From assembly GCA_003427395.1 (NCBI GenBank), contig BFEA01000535.1:349696-386413 (forward strand): a stretch of 36,718 nucleotides of DNA, read 5' to 3'. Within the stretch, counting starts at the first letter, position 1; the number at the start of each line of letters is the position of its first letter. The notes below the pieces were generated by a model. That model was given only the letters and a program-made list of their open reading frames with translations, ran no database searches and was not told where the DNA came from. This DNA comes from Chara braunii. Its lineage: Eukaryota > Streptophyta > Charophyceae > Charales > Characeae. Positions 1-9,756 of the stretch are shown here, in pieces. Made by a program: the position numbers and the translations under genes.

Positions 1-217
1 GTAGGCCGTGGAAATGTCTTCGGTGCTCGGCCTGTGTTTCTTTCAACCAACTGGCGCGTCGCAACTGCCTGGACCCCAAATATGAAATTGACAGTTGAGG
101 GCCTCTTGTGATATGTCAGGCCCGCCTTCACTTAGGGCGGGCACCTCCGCCTTCACTTAGGGCGGGTAAGGCTGCAAACAGGGCCCCATAGTTCTACCGA
201 GGACCCTGATCCTCGCA
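1..217 (-). repeat. 3' LTR of element A (partial)
   Basis: Co-linear with 7751-7967 and ending in the same CCTCGCA. Only the last 217 of about 877 bases of the plus-strand LTR are in the window. It contains two direct copies of CTTCACTTAGGGCGGG. Confidence 0.93.
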
Positions 218-231
218 TTCCCTCCTCCTTT
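218..231 (-). other. polypurine tract of element A
   Basis: On the minus strand this reads AAAGGAGGAGGGAA and directly abuts the LTR, the place where plus-strand DNA synthesis is primed in LTR retroelements. The equivalent tract is found in element C at 26235. Confidence 0.8.
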
Positions 232-257
232 ATTTCGTGAGTCCTCTGAGAAGTCTC

Positions 258-1019
258 TCATTCTGCAGGCATCTTTCCCTTGAGTGCTCTTTCATAGCCT
301 GCGATTACTTGAGGTGCTGTTCTCATGAGTTCTTCTCGTGTGAACCACCGGTCTTCTTTTGGATCCAGATGATGTCTGAAGCTCACACGATACTGCATTC
401 TCGGTTTAGGAGGTCGCCCTTTGCGTGATGGTCGAGGAACAGGCATCACTTGATGCTCCATGATCTGGTCAATGTCCACTTCGCCATCCATGGTTGGGGG
501 CAGCATTGATCTTCTGGAAGGAAACTGATCAGTGGCAGAGAACGGTGCCAGCTTGGAGGCATGAAACACGGGGTAGGTGTGTAGGTGTGCCGGAATACGG
601 ATCACGTATGAAGGCCCATCCGGTTGATCCCCTACAACGTCCAAGATCTCCCAGGGCCCAAAATACTGTAGCATCAGTTTTCTGGATATCCCCAACTCCT
701 GGCCTAATTCAGATGACTTTACCCAGACTCGTTCACCTACCTGAAAGTTAGAGGGCTGTCTATGCTTATTCTCAGATGCAATCATAGCATCTTGAGACTT
801 CCTAATATGTTCAACGGCCTGCTGCAGCATCTGTTCATATTTGACAGCAAAATCTATGCTGCCAGGTGCTGCAGTGGATTGTCTTTCTGGTAGCAGAAAG
901 TCCAATGCAGTTCTGGGTTTCCAACCAAGATGTAACTAGTTGGGAGTCATACCAGATGTACTGTGCACAACATTGTTGTACAAGCTGGCGACGAGAGGTA
1001 ACTTCTCGTCCCAGTCATC
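258..1019 (-). pseudogene. element A pol: integrase C-terminal region and chromodomain-like tail
   Basis: The open part (905-258) holds the post-catalytic integrase region: a WVKSSELGQELG block, the YFGPWEILDVVG stretch and the HTYPVFHASKLAPF motif typical of the Ty3/gypsy GPY/F module. The last 70 residues (from DGEVDIDQIMEH to the FTREELMRTAPQVIAGYE block) sit where chromoviruses carry a chromodomain, which targets integration to chromatin; the usual KW aromatic pair is absent, so I call it chromodomain-like. Between 1019 and 905 the same frame continues from integrase but holds TAG stops at about 1022-1020 and near 945. In element C the first of these is a glutamine codon, so C-to-T decay is likely. 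The frame ends at 258, 26 bases before the polypurine tract. Confidence 0.85.
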
Positions 1020-1682
1020 CTAACTTGGCTTAATGTAATGCCGAAGCAAGTGTTGTACTACCCGGTTCATCTGTTCTGCCTGACCATTTGACTCAGGGTG
1101 ATTCCCTAAGGTCATTTGGAGTTTGGTGCCCATTTGTTCAGCAATTGACTGCCACAATTCACTTTTGAATCTCACATCCCTATCGCTAACGATGGATATA
1201 GGCAAACCAAAATCCCGTACCCAATTATCCATAAACAGTTTGATGACGTAGTCAGTTTTAGTTGTTTCTGGCATGGCGATCAGTCTTGCGTACTTAGTAA
1301 AACGGTCCACTATAACAAAGATATGCCTCTTTCCACACTTGCTGGTCACAAGGTTGTCCATGAAATCCATAGACACACTCTGACCAGGTCCTTCAGGAAT
1401 CGGCAAGGGCTTAATCAGCCCAAGCGGAGCCTGAGTCCTTGGTTTGTCTCTTTGGCAAACCTGACAAGTTTCAACATAGCGTTCTGCATCTAGCATCATA
1501 GAGGGCCACCAAAATCTTTGTACTAAGTTCGCTGATGTCTTTTTATAGCCAAAATGACCAGTTGCATCGTGACATTCTCCTAAAAATAAACTGCGCAACG
1601 ATTCACTACTGGGAACACACAACCTTTTATTCCCTGCCTTCTCAAGAAACAGCAAGCCGTCTACCATCGTAAATTCGTCCAA
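1020..1682 (-). pseudogene. element A pol: integrase, zinc finger and catalytic core
   Basis: The integrase domain inserts element cDNA into host DNA. Visible in order: an HHCC zinc-binding N-terminus (GECHDATGHFGYKK then CQVCQRDK), and a DDE core with the first Asp in SMDFMD, the second in VSDRDVRF and the Glu in HPESNGQAE. All three catalytic residues are present. It is out of frame with the upstream RNase H region: the two overlap around 1661-1682, next to an A7 homopolymer and a small deletion relative to element C. The apparent start is only the first usable codon in this frame; in an intact copy this would be part of a continuous Pol polyprotein. Confidence 0.92.
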
Positions 1683-2833
1683 AGTTTTTTTGTCCTTTGG
1701 ATGATCTCCGACATAATTGGATCTTGCTGATAGGCATCCACCAATGATCGAGTTAAGTCGCTAGATATACCAAATTCAGTTACTAGTGTGCCCGAATAAT
1801 CTGTCCGGCGAGATAATGCATCAGCTGCTTTGTTGTACTCTCCCTTGATTGGATCAAGTTGATAGTCATACATGTCTATAACTTGTATCCAGGGCTTGAG
1901 TGCGTCAGAGAGTACTGGCTGAGTCTTGATCCAGCGCAAGGTCTCATGGTCAGATCTTACATAGAAGAATCTGCCAAGGAGATAGTGTCTCCAATGTACC
2001 AGCGCTCTGTACAGGGCATAGAGCTCACGCTCATAAGTGGACTTAGCTAGTTTCTAAGATGGCATCTTTTTGCTCATGTACTCGATAGGTCTCAACTTGG
2101 GCCCCTCCTTTTGCGCAAGGACCGAGCCTATGCCATATTGGCTGGCGTCTGTGGTCACGACAAACGACTTATCAGGATCAGGAAGTTTAAGAACTTCGTA
2201 GTGTGTCAGAGCATACTTCAATTTCTTGAAGCTTGCTTCACACTCTTCAGTCCACTCCCAAGGGGTGTCAAGTCGAGTTAGATTTGTCAATGGGGAAGCT
2301 ATAGTACTATAACTTTTCACAAATGGACGGTAGTAGCCCGTCATCCCCAAAAATGATTTGACCTCAGTAACAGTCTGAGGTCTGGGCCAGTCATGTATGC
2401 TGACCACCTTCGCATCTTCCGACCTCAATCCATCTGCTGAAATTTCATGACCCAAGTACAGGATCTTGGTGCGACCAAACTCGCATTTATCCAAGTTCAC
2501 TTTATACTGGTGCTGTCTAAGGAGACCTAGCACTGTTTTCAAGTGCTCAGCGTGCTCCTCCACATTCCTACTAAAGATGAGAATATCGTCGAGGTACACG
2601 ACGATAAACTTGTTCAGGTAGTCATGAAAAATCATGTTCATCGCGTGCTGGAACGTACTAGGCGCATTGCATAGGCCAAAAGGCATCACCACAAACTCGT
2701 ACAGACCGTACCTGGTCTGAAATGCGGTTTTGTGTTAATCCTCAGGTCTAACGGCAATTTGATGGTATCCGGACTTCAAATCTATCTTTGTGAAGTACCG
2801 ACATCCCTGCACTCTATCCAAGAGGTTGTCAAT
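1661..2833 (-). pseudogene. element A pol: RT palm, RNase H and connection
   Basis: One frame covers 2833-1661 with three stops. It begins with the IDNLLDRVQG block and the DLKSGYHQ region. The active-site VYLDDILIFSR lies near 2600, and the FLGMTGYYRPFVK thumb region follows. RNase H (VVTTDASQYGIGSVLAQ, first catalytic Asp) is cut by a TAG at 2056-2054 where element C reads MPSQKLAKS, i.e. Gln to stop. Downstream the frame resumes with the SDHETLRWIKTQ and DALSRR motifs. A TGA at 2836-2834 replaces the Arg of LPRID, and a TAA near 2737 replaces the Glu of PEDEHKTAF as read in C. Catalytic residues remain, but the copy is dead. Confidence 0.9.
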
Positions 2834-3925
2834 TCAGGGTAGGGGCTCCGCGTTCTTAACGGTGATGGCATTGAGGCCCCTATAGTCAATGCACATCCTT
2901 GATGGACCTCCCTTCTTTGGGACAAATAAGACTGGCGCACCGTAAGGGGAGGTACTAGGCCGTATCCATCCCTTCTCTATGAGCTCCTTGAGTTGGCGGC
3001 GAAGCTCATCTAACTTCGCAGGAGACATCCTATAGATTCGTCCTCTAGGCACCTTGCTACCTGGGACAACCTCTATCGCATGGACAACCTCCCTTTCTAC
3101 CACGCCTGTGGGCTCCTCAAAAAGGTCTGAATATTGTGCGACGACTGATTCTATCTCTGGGGATGTTTTTATGGCCTCCCCTTTCTCAGAGACAAATACC
3201 ACATACATGCCTTCCTCGCGATTCTGCTTATAATAGGTATAGAAGAATGATGCACACATGCACCCGTAGTTTTCTATTAGACTAATAGCTTTGAACTTTT
3301 GCAATCTAACAGATCTACCGTTGGGCAATTTGTGAATCAATACCTTTCTATCCCAGTCAAACTGCGGTTGCGCGACCTCGAGGTAGTACATACCTAGGAG
3401 CATGTCAAATGGCAGTTCGTCGCTAACGAGGAAGGAGATTTTATGACTCACTTCCCCTCCTCCATGGGAGAAAGTGCAGCCTACGTCCTTGACATAGTCT
3501 TTCACCAACAATTGGTGCTTGTTGGCCAGCGTAGAAGCTACAGTTCTGCTAAGCCGCTGCACTTGGTCCCCTAAGCGCAGTCTATCCACACAAGCACGAC
3601 TGATGAAATTCCGTGTAGAGCCTATGTCTGCGAAGGCGCCAACCTTGCAGCCATCTACATGTACTTCTACCACGAAATGTTCACCCTTTGGACCTCTACT
3701 GATCATCGCCCAAGAGTCCCTGGGGTCCTTCCCTGACCACTCAGTCTCTAACTCTTCTAGGGCCTCAGACACATCTCTCGAACAGAGCGTCGGTGGGTCT
3801 GAATGTGTCCGCGGGGCGATGTGTGGGTCTCTAGCCTTGGCCAACGCTTGAAGTGGGGAAGGCAATGTTACCACTTCAGCACGAGTAAGAGCGGCTAACA
3901 CTCCTACTGGCTCGAGGTGTTTCCC
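2834..3925 (-). pseudogene. element A pol: N-terminus, aspartic protease and RT fingers
   Basis: The pol frame is open from upstream of 4057, but the useful start is the frameshift site at 3925-3919, after which it reads [14 protein letters not shown] retropepsin-like region follows: [19 protein letters not shown], where DIG stands in for the usual D(S/T)G, then the flap-like and ILG-type region ([21 protein letters not shown]). RT begins at [20 protein letters not shown] and continues with [22 protein letters not shown] and [15 protein letters not shown], the Ty3/gypsy fingers. The frame ends at a TGA after AEPLP, where other copies have LPRIDD (CGA to TGA). The upstream open part (4057-3926) overlaps gag and is probably not translated on its own. 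Confidence 0.9.
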
Positions 3926-5807
3926 TGTGAGCTGCTCGCAGAAGCACTCCCAGGATTCGAAGATAAGCCCGCCACTGTTGGCGAGGCTACCTTCGTTGTG
4001 ACCTTTTTGCCTCGGCACGTACGTGACGTGTGGCCATAATTGCCACAGTTCATGCAAGTGCCCCTAGCAACTCGGTCCCTCCACACCTTATAATCCAAAC
4101 CAAGCTTCACCCATGCGGGTGTCCCTTGGTCTCCCTGACCCGCGGACCGTCCTACCTTCTTCTTCCCGGTCCCCCTAGCCTTTTCCTTGATAGGTGCCAC
4201 GACTCCCCCTTCCGAAGTCTCGTTGGCCCCATCCTGCTCTCTCAACTCCCCAAGGTCTGGGAATTCGTCAATCTCCGTCGTTTGACCATCATGGTCAACG
4301 AACATTAACTGACCTTTCTTCTTCCAGTCCTGGGGTAGTCTCTTCCTACCATCATGAGATACCTTATGAGCAGACCCCAACTTTGCCTCTATGTCCAAAG
4401 CTTTCTTACTGAAAGAAGCGAAGGTGTGCTGTTCGATATAGGCCTCGTCAACCAGCTTGGTCCTTACCTCTGCAGGTAGGCACCTTAGGTAATCCGTCAG
4501 GAGAACCTGCTGGTCAAAACGCACGTTCTACGGTGTCTGTAAGCTCTCTAACATCCTTGAACCTGCGGGAACAAATGTTGTTGATAGCATCGGTGGCCTT
4601 TTGTGCCCCTTGCGGGTCATTCCACCTGTTGTAGACGGACCGTACGAACTGTTCCAATGTCTGAGACTGAGCCCAGGCATCGAAATCCTGACCGTACTAA
4701 GCCATTCAACCAGCGAGCTGTTGACCCCTCTAGAAAGGAGGCAGCCACTACAACTTCCTGCTCTGGCCTTGTGAGCTTGTGCCTCACATAAGTAGGCATA
4801 GTCCTCACCCAGGTGTCCAAGTCTTCCTCCTTCCTCCTATCTCCAGAGAAGGGTTTGCGACTCATTAGAGGTATCTTAGGCATCCATTGCATAGGCTGCC
4901 TGGGCCCAGGGGCTTGCTGCAGCGGCTGCATAGTCACTGAAACAGGCTGTTGCACACTAACATGGGCCTGGCTTGACAGTGGGACTGTAGTTACCACTGT
5001 CGTGGATGGTACGGCAGAGACTCTTTGAACCGGACCACTAGTTGCTGCTAAACCACCAGGAGGGGGCATGCCAAACATAGGAGAGAAAGTTTGCCCTGTG
5101 TGTGGCGGCATCGATGATGGACCCACACCTACAGGGGGAACTACAGCAAACTGTGGCTGCCTCACTGCTAGGCGAGGAGCCCGAAGTTCAGCCAGGATTT
5201 GTTTCTGGCCTGCAACCAATTCGGCCAGCAATTCCTGCTGGACGTTCTGCGCTTCAGCTACCGAAAGTAAAGCATTACGCAGCACACGACCAGTAGGGTC
5301 TAATGCTGCCTCATCTAGTGTTTCCAGTCTGCCTAGCTCCTGCATTCTATTCCCTAGTCTAGCCTTCCTAAGTATGGCTTTTCTTCTCCTCTCCGCTGCC
5401 TCCTCCAGCTGCCGCTGTAGCTCATCCTGAAGTTCTTCTGCTTGCCGGATTTCTAAGTCCTCCGGCGTGAGTTGAATTTGCTGGCTGACTTGCAAGCTAG
5501 CAATCTGACCAGTGGAAACCTGAGAACCACTATGACTGACTCCTGACGAAGTGGACTGTGTAGAGACTTGCGACATAGCTGAGGTAGCCATGGTTGCACC
5601 CATACTAGCTGAGACTCTAGTCTTGGCACTATCCTCAGTTGCCCTCGCTCTCCTTGCCGCTGTTCTCTCTCTAACCTCTCTCCTCAATCTTCTCTCGTCT
5701 CCTGGACCTAACTCCAAGAATGTCAAGGATTGACTGCGGGCAGTCCCGCGAGTAGTCCTACGGTCGTCCACGAGCAATTCCTCCTCACTAGTGCTTGCAT
5801 CACTCAT
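3904..5807 (-). pseudogene. element A gag (capsid/nucleocapsid), frameshifted
   Basis: Starts at ATG 5807 (MSDASTSEEELLVDD), the same start context as element C. The N-terminal third is Ser/Thr-rich and then Gln/Glu/Arg-rich with coiled-coil character (LEIRQAEELQDELQRQLEEAAERRRK). A Pro/Gln-rich linker follows, then the capsid-like region (KPFSGDRRKEEDLDTWVRTM...YVRHKL). Near 4700 the frame shifts: sequence homologous to C (DFDAWAQSQTLEQF) continues in another frame to about 4530, where a small deletion and second shift lead into the last segment (4524-3904). That segment has a [14 protein letters not shown] zinc knuckle (CX2CX4HX4C, RNA binding) and ends GNTSSQ-stop. Total length about 630 codons. 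Confidence 0.88.
3919..3925 (-). promoter_or_regulatory. putative -1 ribosomal frameshift site GGGAAAC (element A)
   Basis: In the gag frame the minus strand reads CAG GGA AAC ACC and terminates at TAG (3906-3904) four codons later. The heptamer G GGA AAC is in the X XXY YYZ phase needed for tandem slippage, and the pol frame is exactly -1 (GGG AAA CAC, read GKH). The same heptamer, phase and stop position occur in element C at 30047-30041. Function is inferred from position; I did not establish a downstream stimulatory pseudoknot. Confidence 0.65.
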
Positions 5808-7075
5808 GAGCTACAGTGTGTGTGATCTAAACTAGAATCCACACTGAATCCTACCTTCGCCTGACACACAACCGATTATGAACTACAACTAATTTCGGTC
5901 GGCTGGAACAGAAACAGTTAGGTGACATAGTAACAACTAATGTCAGGTCCTACAGGATATATTAATTCTATTTTAGATTACCCTGGAACAAATTGCACTA
6001 CAGCAATGATCTACTCTATCTGTAGTTGTCTGTCAGTTGTTAGCAAAGTCTGTCACAACTAGATAATCAAAAATACAAATAACATCTCCTGTTGGAGATG
6101 TATACTGGATGGCAGATTGATAGTTGATTGCCACTGTGAACAGTTATCGGAATCCCCCCTCCCCCTATATTCTTCGTGAGTGGTCACTTTGTGTCAACGT
6201 TCCTGAGCATCTGGTTGAGCAGCGTGTCTAAAGGTGTGCAGTCCGGCCCACCCCTGTGCCCCATATCATTGCCGAACATGCCAGCCAGTCCACTCTTATT
6301 TACCCTCGTAGGGAACGAGCCCGTACGGAACGAGCCTTACACTCAGTTGATTTGGCTGATCAGGAGGAAATTTAGGAGAGCCCCCATCTCCTCAGGAATT
6401 ATTTAACGTCACAGTCAGGACGACGATCACAGCCAGATTCAATCAGAGTCCCCAACCAGAAATATTTATAGACGGTCTGGTAAGCGTCTCATAAAAGGCT
6501 GGCATGCCCGACACGACCTCTATTGCGCAAGCAGCAGAACCAAGGACTTGCAGCCCAAGCATGCGTGTACAAGTCCCAACGGGTTGGCATGGTGACCGTG
6601 ACCCGAGTGCTTCGTCCAGGGCCCTTCAGAGGCTTCGCCCGTCTCCCACCAACTTGCTGCCCAGGAAGAATGTCGACTCTCAAGGTTGAGCGCTCGCAAC
6701 ACCTTACATCGAGAGGACTCTCAAGACAGAACTCACTTCCTCACGGTAAGAAGAGATGAAGAGGGTAGATAAGGAAGAGAGCAACGTACCTTATAAATGC
6801 TGCCCCCAACCACAGATTTCTCACCGGTAACCTGATGTGCAATTATGATGACCAGTCCTTGCCTCAACACAACCAACAGCAGAATGTGGCTCCACCTCGG
6901 CTTAATATGTCACATCAGCGAGTTCTCATCATCCAGCATACACCCCGTATGTCACCACATAGCTCCCTGGCGCGCCCACACTACCCTGGGCCGCCAAACG
7001 TTCAACCACTGCCCCACACCTCATGCGAAGCACCAATAGCTATTGCGAAGAACTAATCAAGCGCAATATGAACCA
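5808..7075 (-). other. element A 5' leader (untranslated)
   Basis: About 1.27 kb between primer site and gag ATG without a convincing gene. It is partly conserved with the leader of element C; for example GGTTGGCATGGTGACCGTGA and the TCGTCCAGGGCCCTTCAG block occur in both (about 6582-6631 here, 32987-33031 there). That makes it a candidate for packaging, dimerisation or translation signals. Short frames here are not conserved as proteins, as far as I can see. Confidence 0.6.
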
Positions 7076-7087
7076 GCTCCGATACCA
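7076..7087 (-). other. primer binding site, element A
   Basis: The minus strand reads TGGTATCGGAGC, 3 nt inside the 5' LTR. It matches the classical plant initiator tRNA-Met site TGGTATCAGAGC at 11 of 12 positions. The identical variant occurs in elements B and C. Confidence 0.85.
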
Positions 7088-7090
7088 AAT

Positions 7091-7967
7091 TGCAAGGAAA
7101 ATAAGTAACAGCGAGATGACAATTCCAGATCACACCATCACATTGAAAGCCAAATAGTCACACCGTGTACAGAGAGCAACATTGCACCAATAATACACCA
7201 ATGGAGGTTCGTAGCACTGAAAACCAATGTTCATGGAGAGCATACTCTCTCCTCCCAACACAAGAGTCCAGTTCCTTCACACTCACACTTGGCGCTTAGC
7301 GCCCAGCCTACTCCTACACAACTACTACATTGTCCTCTCATTCACCCGAAGACCACCCCTGCGCTTCACTGTAGTCCAAGCCCACCAGCTATGGTGGTTG
7401 GGCTATGGCGTTGCCCTCAGCAGTGCCCTCCTCTGCACGACCGCACGTGCTGCACCTCGCCTCTCAGCGCCAGCCAACAGCCGCGAGCCTTTGCTCCAGC
7501 AGCGCTGCCGCTAGCATGCGAGTGCCTGAATGGGGCTGTCTGGCCAGAGCTCTTTCCTTTATGGAAAAGAGCTGGCCAGCTCCCGCAGCCTGGCTGGGCT
7601 GGCCTGGGCGCAGAAGCTTCCGGAAGGCCCTAGGAGGCTGCCTGGATGCAGCAGCTACTGGGCTGCTGGGCCTCGTTCGGTTGGGCGCCCCACTGTCTCT
7701 GTATGAGGCTGCGAATCACGCCCAGGGCCTGCATTCTTTGGAAAGGCCCAGTAGGCCGTGGAAATGTCTTCGGTGCTCGGCCTGTGTTTCTTTCAACCAA
7801 CTGGCGCGTCGCAACTGCCTGGACCCCAAATATGAAATTGACGGTCGAGGACCTCTTGCAAAAAGCCAGGCCCGCCTTCACTTAGGGCGGGCACCTCCGC
7901 CTTCACTTAGGGCGGGTAAGGCTGCAAACAGGGCCCCATAGGCCTATCGAGGACCCTGATCCTCGCA
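7091..7967 (-). repeat. 5' LTR of element A (877 bp)
   Basis: Starts TG and ends CA on the plus strand, bounded by the PBS on the left. Its last 217 bp recur at 1-217. The start TGCAAGGAA matches the LTR start of element C, and the G-rich tail (CTTCACTTAGGGCGGG) is also shared. The long plus-strand open frames inside it (for example 7405-7941) look accidental. Confidence 0.92.
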
Positions 7968-8460
7968 AGATGATCAAAATAACTGAACTGCGAAAATAAA
8001 AAAATTCCGCAAGTTCGGAGAATTTCGAAACATAAAGAAATTCGGAATTTCTCAAGTGAGAGTATGCGCAGTTTGAAAAATAAATGACTGCAGAGGAATG
8101 TTCCCGTAAAAAAAATAATTTCTGAATCTGGGAATAACGGTCAAATTCCAAAATTTTCGTTACCCCAGGAATTCGTGAATAAAAGAACATAAAAGTTTCG
8201 GAAATAAGTTCGAAATTACGAATTTTTTTTTTCGGAATTTCGAATTAACGGGAATTGCGAAGGAAAAGATGAATCGAAAAAAAATCGTAATATTTTCGGA
8301 CCTCCAGCACTGGAATTTCGAATTTCTTAAAAAGAAAAAAACGAAACTTCCAGATGCTACGCTATTACGATTTTCCACGAATAAAAATACCGGGAAAATG
8401 AAATCCAAAAAAAGAAAAAAATTTTGATTTCGACAGTTAGGTCAAAATCCGCGATCTTGG
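7968..8460. other. AT-rich region without genes
   Basis: Rich in A/T runs mixed with TTCG/CGAA and AATTCGAAATT-like words. No coding signal was recognised. It could be an old, decayed repeat; sequence at 11370-11580 has a similar flavour on the other strand. Confidence 0.5.
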
Positions 8461-8479
8461 GGACTAATTAATGTAAACT

Positions 8480-8506
8480 AATCAATCAAGCAATCAATCA
8501 ATGATT

Positions 8507-8553
<47 letters not shown>

Positions 8554-8574
8554 CAATCAATCAATCAATCAATC
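8480..8574. repeat. (TCAA)n tetranucleotide tract
   Basis: About 95 bp of nearly perfect TCAA/AATC repeats with a few interruptions. The reverse-complement motif forms a second tract at 11301-11361. Confidence 0.95.
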
Positions 8575-8583
8575 TTTGATTGT

Positions 8584-8628
8584 CCCCGCGCTTGTGTCAG
8601 ATCAGGTTGTCCTGATTCACAAGCGGGG
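8584..8628. other. GC-rich inverted repeat (hairpin)
   Basis: CCCCGCGCTTGTG pairs with CACAAGCGGGG, and an inner ATCAGG/CCTGAT pair surrounds a TTGT loop. The left arm has small bulges. It sits directly inside the (TCAA)n tract. Confidence 0.7.
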
Positions 8629-9606
8629 CTCCTATACCAAACTGACGCATGCCCAATGGGACAATGCGTAGGGAGCCAAGGATCCGCAATGTGATGAAAA
8701 GGACTGAAATGGACAATGCAAGGTCAGCGTAGCATCAACAAGCCATGGAAATTCCGATACATACAAGATGGCACAAAGTGGCCCGGTGGAAGACTTAAAG
8801 AGAAGATCTGATCTGATCTGAACTGACCCGACATCCATCATACATCACACATGTGAGAAGGGAGGAGGGAATGCAATCACAGAAGGAAGGTCCCTCCTTC
8901 GCACACATACATGGGGAGATACCACGGATGAGAGATGGGGGAAAGGGACAAGACGAAGGAGAAGGAGGCGAGGGAGTAGACCAAGATCGCAATAGCAAAG
9001 TCCCAAAAATAGTCCCTTGCCGAGTGTCCAATCAATGTCTATCCCAGAATGTCGAATCAGATCCTGGGCAATGTGCCCAACATAACCTCTGCCTGTATTC
9101 CCTACCGATGATCTCTCCCACTCTCGTAGATGAAGAAGAAGGTAAGAAAAAGGAAGAAGAAGGAGAAAGGAGAGAGAGAAAGATGGAGGAGGAAGAAGAA
9201 GAAGATGACGTCCTCCTTGCTATCTCACCTGCACGTAGCTGTCACCGTACTAACTGTGGTCGTCGTCGTGTGGAGGTACCGCGCGGAGCCCATCTATGGC
9301 GCCAGGTAAGTTCGTTCCTTGCAGGTAAGGCCTCCACCCCTCTCTACCACCTACTCCGTAGCTTGGCGCAGAATAACGTTGCTTCAACCAGCAGCGTGTC
9401 GCTCCAGAAGTAAGTTACCCGAACTGTGTCTGCCCAGCCGCTGCCCAGCTATTTGTATTGCTGGGCCGGCTGGGCCTACTTGATGCTGGCCTCAGAAAAC
9501 GGCCCAGCTGGTCTGGGTCCCTACCGGACGTCCAGACCATGCCGCTGATGCAGCAAGGCGCAGAAATGCGCCTGGCCTAAAAACGGCCCGGTACCTGTGC
9601 ACCTAG
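8629..9606. other. unassigned region, no convincing gene
   Basis: There is a plus-strand open frame at 8853-9413 (186 codons), but its product is low-complexity (Glu/Arg-rich from GAAGAAG repeats) and no domain is visible. I see no splice-supported gene. The right part is GC-rich with repeated GCCCAGC/GGGCC words. Confidence 0.4.
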
Positions 9607-9756
9607 CCCAAGGTGTTGCCTTGGGGGGGCCAAGGCGTTGCCTTGGGACCTGCAGGACCGAAACGACGCCTGTACCTACTGGTTTGGCGCCAAAATGCGC
9701 CTGGCCTCGTTTTGGGCCTGCCTCCGGTGTACCCAGTCCCAAGGTCCGGCCTTGGG
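9607..9756. repeat. three CCAAGG-loop-CCTTGG hairpins
   Basis: Three stem-loops of the same design, each with a 5-nt loop: CCCAAGG/CCTTGGG at 9607-9625 (loop TGTTG), CCAAGG/CCTTGG at 9630-9646 (loop CGTTG) and CCCAAGG/CCTTGGG at 9738-9756 (loop TCCGG). The words between them (TGCGCCTGGCCT) also repeat. Confidence 0.7.

Larger units (their letters stand above)
1..7967 (-). mobile_element. Ty3/gypsy LTR retrotransposon A (3' end cut by window)
   Basis: Positions 1-217 repeat 7751-7967 with about a dozen differences, giving two LTRs around a minus-strand gag-pol region. Read on the minus strand the order is 5' LTR (7967-7091), tRNA primer site (7087-7076), long leader, gag (from 5807), protease, RT, RNase H, integrase and chromodomain-like tail (ends 258), polypurine tract and partial 3' LTR. 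This order (RT before integrase) defines Ty3/gypsy. The coding region holds several stops and at least three frameshifts, so this copy cannot make its own proteins. It belongs to the same family as the element at 25317-34248, with clear protein similarity throughout. The left flank, and so any target duplication, lies outside the window. Confidence 0.95.

Noticed and set aside
6489-7056. Several short frames in the leader of element A
   Set aside because: No similarity between them and the leader frames of element C beyond nucleotide conservation; none has a domain.
7405-7941. 178-codon plus-strand open frame
   Set aside because: Lies wholly inside the 5' LTR of element A; composition-driven, with no recognisable domain, and overlapped by other frames.
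8853-9413. 186-codon plus-strand open frame
   Set aside because: Low-complexity Glu/Lys/Arg product from GAAGAAG repeats; no domain or conserved partner seen.
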